A DNA stretch of 64,000 nt from Chamaea fasciata (Eukaryota > Chordata > Aves > Passeriformes > Sylviidae), in assembly GCA_029207755.1 (NCBI GenBank), contig JARCOQ010000002.1, positions 112,765,745 to 112,829,744 of the forward strand. The letters run 5' to 3'. Both the position numbers and the translations under genes were made by a program. The notes beneath the pieces are model-generated. The model was not told the origin of the DNA and searched no databases. It saw only the letters and a list, made by a program, of their open reading frames with translations. This document shows, one piece after another, positions 50,691 to 63,790 of this stretch (the stretch's first letter is position 1; each line of letters opens with the position of its first letter).

Positions 50691-53600
50691 TATCTTTTTG
50701 TGGGCCAGTTTTTTAGGTACTCTGGAATAAGAGTGCTGTGGAACAACGGAGCTGAGAGGTTGAGGTTTAAAAATCCCTTGACATTTTGGGGTTTTTCTCC
50801 TTCTTCATTTTTTGTAGCTGAGTGGTTGGCAGAACTGTCTTACCTGCTGAGAGGCTCACTCTGGAAATAGGACTCACTCCCTCCCTCACTCACAACAAGC
50901 AGAGCTCACTCACACAAAAACCCAAAGGATGAGGTCCCGTTTATTATTTTCACTAAAAATTTTGGGTTATTTTGATTTCCTTTTTGTGTGGAATTGATGA
51001 TTTTTAATTTTTTAAATTTTTGTCCTTCTTGGACAGATCTAATAAAAAGTGTGCTCAGCTTTGCTCTTTATTTGTAAAACTCAGTTGTCCCATTAGGATG
51101 TGAAGTTGGTGGCTGTCTAGACTCTCTCAGAAGTTTTAGGTCAACTGCAACATTTTGAAGACAAGCCCCAAACTGAAGCCTGTTAAATCTCAGCCAATAA
51201 GTCATTGAAAAAAATGGCTCTGCTTATGGAAAAAGTGATAATTTTATAATCCAGCTAAAAGAAAAGCTATACAAACATGGATTAATTCCATTTTTCAAAA
51301 ACTTGAGACACATCTAATTATCTTTTTTTCTCTTGCTTATAAAATACTTTTGAGAGAAAAACAAATCTGAGGCTCTTCTCTCATTTCTGTCCTATTGCTT
51401 TTGGTGTTCTTGCAGTGTGCTCCATATGGAATTGGGTTTTTGGGTTCAAGAAGCACAAATCCATAATTTTGCCCATAGATTGATAGTTATCTGGGGTTTT
51501 TCAGTTTGGGTGGGGTTTTTTGTTGTTTTTTTGTTTGTTTGGTTGGTTGGTTGGATTTTTTTGTTTGGTTTGTTGCTTTTTGTTGTTTTTTTTTTTGTTA
51601 GTATTTTTTTCAGTTAGTATTTTTTTCACCACAGATTATTCCTTTTTAGCTGATTAACAGCTCCCATCACTTGCATCTATTGCATTTGCCACTCTGCATT
51701 TGTGCACTCTGCCAAAATTCACACTTCTCTTCCTGCCTTGTGAGTTCTGCTTCTTTTTATAGTTTCACCTGAGGACCTTTTCTTTTAATTGTGGAAGCCT
51801 GCTTTGATTTAATGGAAGTTTCTGTCCTCTGAGAATGATAATGTAACGCTGAGTGCTTTTTTTCCTTAGTGATTATTATTTGTGGGCAAAACCAACTGCA
51901 TACTTAATTATCCTCATTAGTGGTTCTGATTTCGAAACTGATTTAAAGGAGAAACCCTTTGGAATAAAAGGTTGAGCACTGGCACATTGAATCAGAGCAG
52001 CCATTGGAAAAAGCATCATTTTTTTTTTGTTTTTTTTTGGTGGACACATAGCAAATTTATATTGTTGAGGCCTAAAATCCTGGCTACCCTTACACAACAC
52101 ACCACACCACACGGGAAATAGTTCTGCATTTTGAGATTTATACTATGGGAAGGATGGTGCTTACCTTTGTTGACTTAAAACTGCTGTGGGTGGTGGCGCT
52201 TAATGGGTGTTTTTGTAATTGTATTAGTTTAATATCTTCATATTTTTGCTAATTATATTTGTAATATCAAATAATTCTGGGCAATTGATTTAATTTTGTT
52301 TTCCACGTTAAAGCTACTTTGATTTTAGCATTCTCTCATAATTCTTTAGGGCTGATTTCACTCTTCTTTATTTTATTAATTCCTTTTTAATAAGACTTAC
52401 GTTGGATTCTGGTCAGAGAATCTTTATCCAGTGCTGTTTTCCTGTTCTTGAAGTTACTTATTTTGCTTCCACCTGAAATGCACTCTTCGTGTGAGCTGTG
52501 TTTTACCCTCCTTCCCCTCAAACAATGAGGAATATTCTATCCCCATCAATTTAGTGGAGCATAAGAAATCCCAGTCCAGAGCCAGAATCGAAGCCAAAGT
52601 TGTAAAAGTACATTTGCTTTACCCTTGCTCTAATAAAATTTATAATATTTATCAACCTCGTGTGTTAATCATTAGATAAAACCCCTAGAGGGAGACATGA
52701 TTATTGTAATGCCTCATCACTCTGATCTTTCCACAATAGCTGCAGTAATTTCTCTAGGTCACTTTGCATAGCCTGTTACTGGATAATTGAGTAGTGATAA
52801 TAACATCCTTGTTTGTAAGTGTCTAATCAGGTTTTGATTCTTTTCAAATAAGGCCTCTTTTTTTAGTTCATCAAGGGAAGGCGTATTGGAGGAAAAAAGG
52901 CCAATTTAGCCTCATTTTTTTTTTTTTTTTAATCTCTCTTTTTTAAATCTCAGTCATGGTGATCCAGTATAGAATCTTGAAAAAAAAAATTAAAAATCAT
53001 CCTAAATAGTGACACTGCTCATCAGCATTGCACCCTCCCACCCAGCCAGGCTCTCTCTCCCTGTTCTGCATTGAGCAATCAGCATATTTGTGATTGCATT
53101 TGTAATGTTTCCACTACTGGTTTGAAAGGCACAGCAGCGCGTTCAGAAATGTTTCATTTATCAGTTCTCTGTGAGTGTGTGTTTATGCAGAAAAGATTAT
53201 CTTAGCATACTGTATTGTTTGGATGTCAACAGGATAATTAACCTGTGGTATGATCCTGGTAATTCAGTTTCCTTAAATATAATTTATTGTTTAAGTGGCT
53301 TCAGCCATTTTCCCGCAAAAGTTGGTCTGGGGTATCTTTTTTACTGCTATTTAGATGAATTCCATTAAATTGCCTGACAAGATATTTGTATTTACAGTGA
53401 AAATTCAATGTTTTATTTTCCTTTGTTGGGAAGGATTTCAATATTTTTTTGCTGGCCGTATGAAAAATGAGGCTTAAATTCTCACTTTAAATTTTTTTTC
53501 TATTGTTTTGCTATAATTGGGTCTTTTGTTCTTTCTAGGTCTCTACCTCACAGCCACATGTTTTTAATGACTGTGGTCACAATGATATTGTCTTGCCTGC

Positions 53601-53828
53601 TTTTACTCTGATCTCCAGCCAGTGAAAAAGGAGCTGTCTGGCTGATAGCAGACCTTTCAAGAGTTATGAGATCCTGGGGAGTTCCTTGAGTATAAAAATC
53701 CTTCTGACTTCCACCTGTCTTGTTACCTTTTTCTTCCTTTTTGCCAAATAACCTCTTTTATTTAATCTTTTCCCTGTCCTCTTCTGGGGATGAAAGGGAA
53801 TATCTGGGGTGGCTCTTGGGATGATCCT
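50691..53828. other. Intronic sequence without a gene
   Basis: AT-rich with the T/G simple repeat at 51505 and T runs near 52020 and 52915. The segment near 52695-52830 looks unique and ATTA-rich, possibly conserved. Confidence 0.6.
51505..51600. repeat. T/G-rich simple repeat
   Basis: GTTT, GGTT and T runs dominate, including four GGTT units near 51540 and a T-rich right end. Open frames in it are low-complexity. Confidence 0.88.
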
Positions 53829-53895
53829 GTGGAGGGCCAGGAGTTGGACTTGATGATCCTTGAGGATCCCTTCCAACTCAGGATATTCTGTGATC
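53829..53895 (+). mobile_element. CR1 LINE 3' tail, different subfamily
   Basis: AGGAGTTGGACTTGATGATCC followed by CCCTTCCAACTCAGGATATT and TCTGTGATC. The ACTCAGGATATT variant of the terminus differs from the ACCCAAACCATT type in most copies here, so it comes from another CR1 subfamily. Confidence 0.82.
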
Positions 53896-55846
53896 TTTGT
53901 CTTTTTTTGCTCTGATCCCACGATGTCTTTTTATGTGCCACCTCACACATCAAAACAAAATAAAATCAACAAGAAAACACACCCTTGTTTTGAATTTTCT
54001 GAAGTCTAGAGATGCATTCAGGAATTGCTGGGGTAAGGACAGGCAAAGGCTGTGATGCTTTTAGGCTCATGCGTGAGCAAGGCTGAGCTCACAGCACAAG
54101 TGGCTGTAAACGTAGGCAGCAAACATCCACCCAGAAGCTAAAAATGTTGGGGGTTCTGTGCTGAACTTCTCCAGTTAACTGGGATGTTCAAGAAAGCTGG
54201 GAAGTTGTCCTAATCCCTCTCTGTCTGCTGGAGATGGTGGACCAAGAGAAGTGAGTGATTTGCCCCATCAAGGCAGGGTCTCAGCTGAGCCCAGGCTGTG
54301 TTTTTCCTGCATTACCTGTGGAGAAAGCTCAAAAACTGCTCTCCTACCCAAGGCACGATGGCTGGGGTCTTTTAGGGAAAGGCTCCTTCCAGAAGGCATG
54401 CAGGATATTGATTTTTTATTGTTTTTCTTAAACTTTGATTAGAGCTTGATGATCTGATAAGAATACACGGGTTCTCAGTCCTTAAACTTCTTAAGGGAAT
54501 GTGCGTCATGCTACTTTGCACCTGTTTGCAAAACTTTTTCCAAATGTCATTTTTTTTCTGGAATGTGTTGTCCCATCATGGCAAAAAGCACTCCCAGGTG
54601 TCTGCCATTCTAAATTCAGCTTAGGCTTTATTAAATACTGTCCTTTCTTTCCTTTATTTTTCTTTTTCTGTTTTTCATTATACTCCTTGGGATTGCCTCT
54701 ATGTTTCTCGTGTTTAGGCAGCTGTATTTATAAGTGAGAAATTATTCTATTTTAAGGTGGCACCTTATACAAGCCAATAAATCTGAAGGAAATACTTGAT
54801 TGCTGCCCCGTTCCTCAATCACAACTCACTGGGGAGAAAAAGAGAGGGAACACTGATGTCCAAAGCTGTTGTGGCAAGCCTGAAGTTCCACTGTAACACA
54901 GTTCAGGCTGCTTCTACAAACCTGCTGTAGTGCAGGAGTGTAGTCAACTGCTTAATTACGTAATTTATCTTTTCTGTTTTGATTTTTTATTTTATCTAAA
55001 TAATCTCAGTGGTCTCTTGGCTCCAGACTTTCACTTTGATTCATATCTTTTAATTTATCTATGTAAATATTTCATGCTGGATTTGATTAATCAAATGGAT
55101 AAGAACTAATTTTTCCCTTAGTTTGAAATTGTTATTCATTTAAGACCAAACTTTCCCCTTGCAAAGACATTACAGGAACAGCATTTAGTCCTTGAAAAGG
55201 GTGCAGAGGGTGAATTAAATCTAAGTATCAATTAATTGTTCAGAGACATTTTATTCATATTTTTGAGTGTGCTGACTGGTGTCTCAACCAAAAGTATTTC
55301 AGTTCTTTCAAGAGTTGAAAAAAAACCTGGGGCTTCAAATAGGCAATTGCAGAATATGGGAAGAGGGCTTTGGAAGAACATGAGGCCCAAAAAGACAGCT
55401 TCAAAATCATAGAAGTGTTATTTAAATTTACTAAAAGATGAAAGAGCACATGATGAAAAGGAATTATGTACAACACCAAAGTTCAGAATTGCATTCTGGC
55501 ACTGAGTTGAACAGATACAAAATTTTCTTTTGTTCCATGCAAACTCCAGGAAAGTTTTCACTTTTTGGCATCTTTAGGGGAAAGTTTCTTGCAGGCGAAG
55601 CAACCTGAAGGGGGGACATTGTGGAAAAATGGAAGAGGACAGATGGTTTCATGATTTGCTTTTGCATTTCTTCTCTCATCTCTTTGTTGGTGCTGATCTC
55701 CCCTTGTCACCAGACCTCACATGGGGATTGTAATGCTGTAATTTAAATTTAGGATCTTCTCTCAGACACCTCAGTGACATCCCCTTCTGCCCAGTAAAAA
55801 GGAGGATTGAGAAACAGCATTTTCAGCCTGGTTTGCCTTGTGAAGA
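53896..55846. other. Intronic sequence without a gene
   Basis: AT-rich unassigned DNA. Confidence 0.6.
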
Positions 55847-56381
55847 TGTTGGAACCCTAGACGCTAAAAATGTCAAGTTTTCTGTGTTAAAAGGTGCTGA
55901 CCCTCAAGCATACACCACGTTTAACTTGAAACCTTAGAACAAGCTCCCAAGATTGAGTAAAAATACAAGAGTTGTAAGTGTATAGTTTGAATAATAATGT
56001 GTAATCTCACAAGGTGAAAAACTTAAATTTAAAATTTTAGTGTAGTAACACAGGTAAATCAAGATAAAGAATTTTAAGCATTGTCCAAGTCCTTCTGCTT
56101 CCTTCTTCATGAGTTTCAGTAGTTTTCTGTAGTTAAGTAAAAAAAGTCCACACTACAAGCCTTAAGTAGTCATTATTAAGTCAAAAGTATAATGTCACAT
56201 CATTGTTAAGTAATTATCACTTAAATAACCTTAAAAAGTGTTAGAAACACTCCATTTTACCTTTGTTTATTAACTTACTAGTTAGAGCTCACAGCTTGTG
56301 AGTCTGTAAATAAATTTAAAAAAATTAAAAAAAAAATCCAAGCCAAACATGAAGCCTTGAAAAATCCCAGCCTTAGAGGCA
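55847..56381 (+). mobile_element. LTR, family 2, copy C (diverged)
   Basis: It begins TGTTGGAACCC and ends near CCTTAGAGGCA, and is alignable with copy B along most of its length but visibly more AT-rich and diverged. The segment with CTTCTTCATGAG near 56110 and the GTTAGAGCTCACAGCTTGTGAG block near 56281 anchor the match. The A-rich stretch near 56310-56335 replaces the polyadenylation region. Confidence 0.7.
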
Positions 56382-56496
56382 AGAGGTATTGGCTAGGTCC
56401 TTGTAGAAGACCTTCAAGTGTTCAGCATGCACGTATATATAGAGGTTGGAGACCTGGAGGAGTGACCTTCCTGAAGAGAGAAAGGGCCACCCCTGT

Positions 56497-56570
56497 AAAA
56501 AAAAAAAAAAAAAAAAAAAAGAAAAAAAAAAGAAAAAAAAAAAAAGAAAAAAAAAAAAAGAAAAAGAAAA
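56497..56570. repeat. Poly(A) and interrupted A/G tract
   Basis: A run of 24 A is followed by A runs with single G interruptions. It starts 116 bp after the end of LTR copy C. It may be a decayed poly(A) tail of an unrecognised insertion. Confidence 0.93.
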
Positions 56571-59500
56571 ATCAGTCTATTCTTAGCTGTGCAAATAGCT
56601 ACAGGTGTTGGAAATGCCAAAGTCAGCCTAAATCTTCACAGCTGTGTGTTCATCCTGGTTTCATCCTGGCTGGCAGTGCTCGGTCTCCCTTGGTGAGGGA
56701 GTTCAGCTCACAGCCCCACTGAGCAGCCTGTAAAGAATCAGTTCATTTGAAAAGGGATCTCTAAAATGCCAACAGGAATTTTGCATCTGGCTGATGTATC
56801 CAGCCCTTTGCTAAGCACAGCAGAGTTGTCTCCCCTGAAAATCAGGAGAAACTCCCTTGGCTATAAGGTTTTGTCAGTTCCTCTTATCTCTTCAAGTACT
56901 TGAGAGTAAGGAATATTGATTGAATTTGCTAAAAATTTATCCTCCTCCCACCTCCCTCCCTCTCTCCCCTCTATTTTTCCCTGCTCAATACCTCCCTCCA
57001 AATTCCTGCAGGAGTGAGATCCTGGCATCTATTGAGCCTTAGACTCCAGAAGTGTTTCTTGTCCTTTGATCTGATAAACTGTTGATGCTGTCCTTTAACC
57101 ACTCAGCTGAAGACACAAATCTCTGCCTTCTTGCCCCAAAGTGTTTGCAGGTGAAGATTGTTTGTCACCTTTTCATCCCAGCTGGGGCACCTGAGCACTG
57201 CTGAGGTGCAGCTTTGCTCCTGTTTCCCTCCAGAATTATTGGTTTGGTAATAAATAACCCTTGTTCAGGAATAATCTTTGCCTTTACTTACACTGAGAAA
57301 TGATGTGACCTCTGTCCAGGCCAAGTGCAGTCACTCAGCTGCAAGAGTTCTCAGTTCTGCATTGGGTGTTATTTTCTCTTCTAAGACTGCTTTTTTTTTT
57401 TTTTTTTTTTCATTCTTCAGGTATTTCTCTTTGCTGTTATTTCCATAACTTTCACCAGTTTCCCTTACCACTCTCCCTTGCAACTCTTAGTCTGAGTTGC
57501 TGCTGCTTTCTGAAAAATACAGTGTTTAGTTGGATCATATTCTATCATTAAGTAACATATAATTAACTACACATTGTCTTTGACTCGTCTCAATTTCAAT
57601 TAGGTTTCAATAAATCACTTGTTCTGTCATTCAGCTGATCCCTTTCTTCCTATGGAACATTGAGGAGAAATATCTTTTTAATAAAAGCTTCCAAAATCCC
57701 ATTTTTGTCGTTGGATGTCTCCAAGCAGCTTACAAAGTGAATTCCACCACAAAAAGCATCTGGACTGTCAGCATTGTGTACAAGTGTGTGTATCACAGCA
57801 CTGTGATTATTTTCCAGGGATCTTGGTGTGTTTGTGGCTGCCATTAAAATGAATGCTTAGCAGATGCTGGTTTAAAATGAAGCACTATTGTACTGGCTGA
57901 TGGATGGAAAGTTTGTCAAAAGTACTGAAAGCTTCTACAGGGGATAGAAAGCAGCTGGAAAAATTCATTGTTCTGTGCTGCTCCTATGAGCCTCTAGCTC
58001 AGCTGTGCTGTGTTTGATTGGGAAGTGAGATTCCATGGAAGTGTCAAACAGAGTTCCTGATACTTTCTATTTTTATGGCATTCGTAATTTGGTATTTACC
58101 TCTTTGTTCTTGGCCAGGAAAGCTACTGGATTTGCCTGAATATGTGTTAAGAAGCAGCACAGCATAATAAGAGCTGGCAAATGTGAACTGTGTTTATTAC
58201 TTCTACGTGAATGTCTTGTTGGCCAATGGAAATTTAAATGCCCTGTTGATTGTTTCATTTGTATTTGTAGAGAAAAGCTTGTACAGCAGATGAACAATGC
58301 TAAATTGTTTTTTTTTTTTCAGTTCTCTATTATGTTACCAACAATGCTGTTCTCTGCTTCAAAGTACAACTATAATTAGAAATGTGATTATGTAAAAGTG
58401 GCAGCATCTTATTCACTCCTTCTGAATGAGGATTCAGCTTCTTCCTGTGCTTAGTCCTACTGTGCCTATTTTTGCTTTCCAGATGCCAGAGTTCCTCTTG
58501 GGATTGCACCCACCAGGTGGAACTTTTCTTGCAGGGGACTTTATTCTCTTCTGACATCTGCTTCATCTAAATGCAGGAGCTCAGCTCCAGAGTTGAAATT
58601 TCTCCTTTCTGAAGCTCCAAGTGCCTTTCAGCCTTCTCTGTGCCACTCATTTATCCATCTCCTGCATGCCAGATATCTTTCCCTGTTGGAGAGGATGTCT
58701 CCCTTTTTTTAATTTCCAGGGATTCCCAGAGCCAGTTTTGCTCTCTTTTGAGTCTCTCCTGATGATATTTAGAAAGAACACTTTCCCACCATGTATCTTT
58801 GCAAGATACCAGAAGAGAGGAGAAAAAAATAGTCTATTTTGTGCTTCCAAATTGTCATAAAATGCAGTGGCAGAGTTAGACAAGAGAGTTCATGGCTTAG
58901 CATTGGGATTGCAAGTTCTTTCTGCAGGATAATAGAATCCTTCTTGTGCAAATGAAGGCTACCCTGAAATCTGTCTCATCACTGCTCTCATCCGGTGGCG
59001 TCACCTTTTCAAAAACTGACCCCTTACCAGCCTTGCTTTAGAAAGTCATGTCAGAATCTACTGCATGCAAGATATATTGAAACATCCAAGTCTCTGTATC
59101 TGTGTCAAGTTTTTTTTTTGGTTTTTTTTACAAGTGAGCACTATATGCAAATATAAAGCAAGTTGGTGGTATTGGAATATATCCTACCGTTTATTGGAAA
59201 ACAAAAGTCATGTGTTTGGCTTATCAACCCTCCAACAGAGGTTAGGAAGGTATTTTAGATGAAAAGCTGGCGGACCTTCAAACCACCTGGAGACTTCAAT
59301 CCCTCCAGTGAGAGCTGAACAGCCCATGGCAGATGTTGTTAATGGGGTGACCCTTTCCAGTGATACAGAATCTTCAGTTTGAGGTTGGGAGTGGGACTCC
59401 ATGGAGTCACATGGATGGCAGACCCAAGATTATCATAGGCACTTAGGTCTAGAGGTTTTACTGACCAAATGATACAAAGCATTTACATTACTGTTTCTGT

Positions 59501-59713
59501 ATTACGTATAGACATGTATTACTATTAAGGAGTTATGGGATTTTTTTTTCCCCACCGTTTGCTCAGTTCTTTTTATTAATTTACAAACATTTTTTTTGCC
59601 ATGGAAAGACTGTAAAATAAATTTAGGGATGCCAACAGAGACTGCCTGTGTTCTAGGCAGAAATTCAGTGGCTGGAAATTTCATAAAAACTCATAGATTT
59701 TTGCAGGCTGTAC
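56571..59713. other. Intronic sequence without a gene
   Basis: C/T-rich at 56940-57000, T runs near 57391 and 58309. No repeat family recognised before the family-1 LTR. Confidence 0.6.
57391..57410. repeat. Poly(T) tract
   Basis: A run of about 20 T within a pyrimidine-rich stretch. Confidence 0.85.
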
Positions 59714-60158
59714 TGATGCCTTAAGTTTTAGCTTTCATGTTTTTTAGATTCTGCGCTGCCTAGAGATATAGTTCAGAGTTTCATATTCAGTGTCAGTCAG
59801 CTCTCTTCACAGAGTGGGTAGACAAAACAAGCACTGTTCCTGCTGAACACCAAAGACAACTTTCAGGCCCAAAAGCATAAACAGTGGACTGAGGAGAGAA
59901 ACAAGAAAGATAAAACCTCACAACCTGAAGTTGTAATTGGACAATTAAACCCAATATGCAAATGGACCAAAACTTATAAAAGTGTGAGACCTCATGACTG
60001 GTCATCCATTTTGTGACCATTTTGGGTCCACCTTGGGTGTAGCCCTGGTCAGGCTCCTGTCCTTCCCAAGGTCTATCCCAGGGGCGTTTCAATAAATACA
60101 CACTTTATTCTCTAGCTCTGTCCAGTCTCTGTTTCAGGTCAGCCTTTCCAAGGCATCA
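59714..60158 (+). mobile_element. Solo LTR, family 1, copy 3 (sense, next to DSCAM exon 2)
   Basis: A 445-bp retroviral-type LTR starting TGATGCCTT and ending AAGGCATCA, flanked on both sides by GTAC (59710-59713 and 60159-60162), which I read as a 4-bp target-site duplication. No internal viral sequence accompanies it, so it is a solo LTR left by recombination. Promoter-like parts are preserved: octamer ATGCAAAT at 59956-59963, TATAAA at 59975-59980 and the polyadenylation signal AATAAA at 60091-60096. A 4-bp duplication suits an ERV1 (gammaretrovirus-like) origin; that class call is inference. The minus-strand open frame inside it is accidental. Confidence 0.88.
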
Positions 60159-60366
60159 GTACAGAGAATGCTGCCTCAGCAAGTGCAGAAGTCAGCAGAT
60201 CTGTGTCTATTTACACCAAAATGGGTTTCTCATTTTACTTTTGGGCATAAACCACTTTGGGTGTTTAACCTAGCAGTATTTTCTTTTAAAACGAGAAATA
60301 TTTTATTATTTTATTTATTTATTAGAGCTGACATTAGCATCCAGATGCTTTGATTACCTTCCCTGA

Positions 60367-60790
<424 letters not shown>

Positions 60791-62984
60791 AGAGCCTTTT
60801 ATTGGATTCAGGCGAGATTGAGGAGGGAGGAAACTTGGGTGTTTCAAAGAGTAGCAGCAGATATCAGCCAAGGGAGTTTGGCCAGAAGTGTAGCCTCGAA
60901 ACCCTTAACAATCTTAAGTAATATTGTGAATTCTTTCCTCTCCCCTCCTCCCCAGTTTGAATTATTTTGGTGCTGAAAAGTTAGCTTTCCAAAGATCAGT
61001 TGAACACAAATACAAGGAGAAATGAACTGATAATCAAACCAACAATCAAACTACACTTGCACATTAAAGAACTGTGTTCAGAAAAAGATGGATTTTGGAC
61101 ATGGGCTGGAAGAGAAGAGGAACGCTTGACCTAAAATCACACCTCTCCTTCCTTGTTTGTGGTCACTTGTGCTCTGTTTTGAGAGAGAAGTTTGTGTCCC
61201 CTGCAGTGATTCAGCGGCTAATGTGGGTCCACGGGCAGTGCTTTCTCTTTAAGCTAAAATATGCAAATGAGCAGAATGGTTTTGCATCTGTTTTCTGTAC
61301 TGACTGGGTCAGCCAGTGGGGAATTACAGAGGGATCAAAATCAGGCCTTTTGTTACAACCCACAAACACATGATTCCACAGCTTTTGAAGATTTTGGTCT
61401 ATCTTCTTCAGTTAATTAAAATATTCAAACAAACAAACAAAAAATAGTCTGGGAGCTGACCCTTGGCAAATGCAAATCCTTGGAAGCTCTTTATTGTTGG
61501 TGGACCTGTGCTTGACTTTTCTCAGAAGAAAACACCCTTTCCTCTGGAGATTTGTCTTCAGAGGAGTTTCACAGGGGAAAAAAATGTGAATGGTTAACAA
61601 GGAGATTTGCCTGAGACTTTCTTTTTAAATAATAAAATGCCTTCTCTTCTGCTCAACAATAAGCTAACATTCAGAGATCTGTAGTTTGTATGCAGCTGGG
61701 AAGCAAGAATAAAAACCAGGTTTCCATGAAATTCATGTCTCATGAAAATTTTAGTCTAGGAAAGTGGGTTTTCTTGCACAAGAAACGTCCAGTAGAAGCA
61801 AGTCATCATGTTACATATATGGGGCGGAATATGATGGTCTTCTTATGAAATTATTTAGTTGCCCATGAAAAAAAAAGCTGGAAAATCAAAGATTCATATG
61901 AACACGTCATAACCAACTTTATGTTTGAAACTCTGTTCTGTTTTTTGAGCTTTTGGTTTTTATTTTCATGGATTTGTGGGCAAGTTCTCTGATAGAATTA
62001 TATTTTGAGACAATGTTTATTTTTGTCTTTTCCGGATTTTTTAGTGTGTCTCCATTTTGAATGTCTTTTGGGCAGCATTTTTTTCCAGGATTGCTTTCTA
62101 ATTTTTAAATTTCTTAGATAAACCAATGTGGTGATACAAAGGAGGCTAAAACTTGCAGTGTTGCTGGATAAGGCTCTGAACTGACATTCCTTTAGGAGTA
62201 AAACATTCATCCATGGAACTCCAAAACAAGACTTCTCCCTCTGCTTGAGAAATGAGCCTTGCAAATAAAAACAAGACCCTAAAAAAGGACTTTGCAGCTG
62301 GTAGCCTAGCTGCTTGTCTCAGAACTTTCCAAATTACGTTTTCCTGTGATTGAGGGGTTACACAAGCCCTTGGAAAAGATGCTCACTGATAGCTGTGGTC
62401 TGCTACCTTCTCCATGAACTCTCGCTCACAGAAATGCTCATCCCTCTTATCTCAGGGTTTCCCTTCTTTCCATTCTCCTGCTCAGTGCAACTTCTCTCAT
62501 CCCAGCAATATTCATTTGGTGTGGTGGGAATGATTTTTCCATTTGTGCTTTTATCCTCCTTGTCCATGCAGTTGTTCTTTTTTCTCTTTTTTCATTGAAT
62601 TAATTCTTTATACTCAAGGCAAATGCTATGCTGATTCTAAACATTTTTTGAATCGTGTTGGATTTTATTATAACGTGGTTTTGTTTAATACAATTGTGGC
62701 TTTGTTTCTATATTTTTTTCCCATTAACTGATTTCTCTCAGGGCTGGTCAATCAAATGTAGCTCTCCTCTTACTCTCATTTCTCTGTGTTCCTGACACAC
62801 ATTTCTTTTTACTGTCTGTCACCTCCATCAATTTTCTCCTTCAGTTCACTCTTCAAAATCCTAAACAACACTGACCTTCTCTTCTCCTCTCTGGATGTCT
62901 AATTCACACACAGCACCTGCATGTACCTCTGTGCTCCTTGATAGAGCAGAAAACCCTTTGTGAAAGGAAATGTAGCTGGGGAAA

Positions 62985-63790
62985 CTGCACAAGTAACATA
63001 AAACATTGTCTTTGTTTGGGAAGACAGGTATCTGCCAGGGAGAGCTGAAGTTTCCCTTGGAATGGAGAACGTAACCCCCACCCCCGTCCAAATTATTATA
63101 ATTTTGAAATTAAAGGATTTCAGGCAAAGACTTGGTGATAGGAATAACAGTTATTTACTAGGAATATTAAGAATACAAATGCAGTAGTACAAAAAACAAG
63201 CCAACAAACAAACATCCTAGAAACCCTGAAAGAGTCAGAATACCACCTGACACCCTGTTGGTCAGGGGGTTGGAAGCAGTCCAAAAAAAGCACTCCTGAA
63301 GTAACAGATGTGGTTCTGTTGGAGCAGAGGTGATCCTGTAGAAGGGGCCAGTGGTGGTGAGATGGGTCCAGTCTTCCTTCAGGAATTCAGTGGAAACACT
63401 GGATACCTGGTGTTCCTATGACTCAGTTTTTGTCTGGGTAGGAACTGGTTGGCTCCTCCTCCTGGGTGGAGCATCTCCCAATGGGATGATGTAATGGTAT
63501 CAGCCATGCAGTGAGCCTCGATGGCCCATTAACAGCAGATATCCCCCAGAGGAATGATGGGTCCTGGAAGAGATAAAGAACATTGCCCCACCTGGTTTTA
63601 ACAGCTGGCCCATTAACAGAAGACACCTGATCCCTCCCCTCCTGGAGTAACAAGAGATTAAGGAAAAACATCTCCCCAGCTGCTTTCAACAGATGAAATA
63701 GAATACACATTTTTTGGTTACATAACCCAAGACAAAACATAACACCACTTTCCCACGTAAACGTGCAGTTCCTACCCAAGACTCCCAAAA
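62985..63790 (-). mobile_element. LTR of an endogenous retrovirus, family 3, antisense in DSCAM intron 2
   Basis: Read on the minus strand, the block has the look of a U3-R-U5 LTR: a TG start near 63744 or up to 63790, a TAGTAAATAAC polyadenylation-like region near 63160, and an end near 62985. It resembles an LTR I recall as common in songbird genomes; that recollection is not a database result. No gag, pol or env segment is next to it. The open frame at 63423-63809 on the minus strand is a by-product. Boundaries are uncertain by tens of bases. Confidence 0.65.

Noticed and set aside
59793..60101. Minus-strand 102-codon frame
   Set aside because: It lies wholly inside the family-1 LTR, antisense to its transcription direction, and is not a viral gene.
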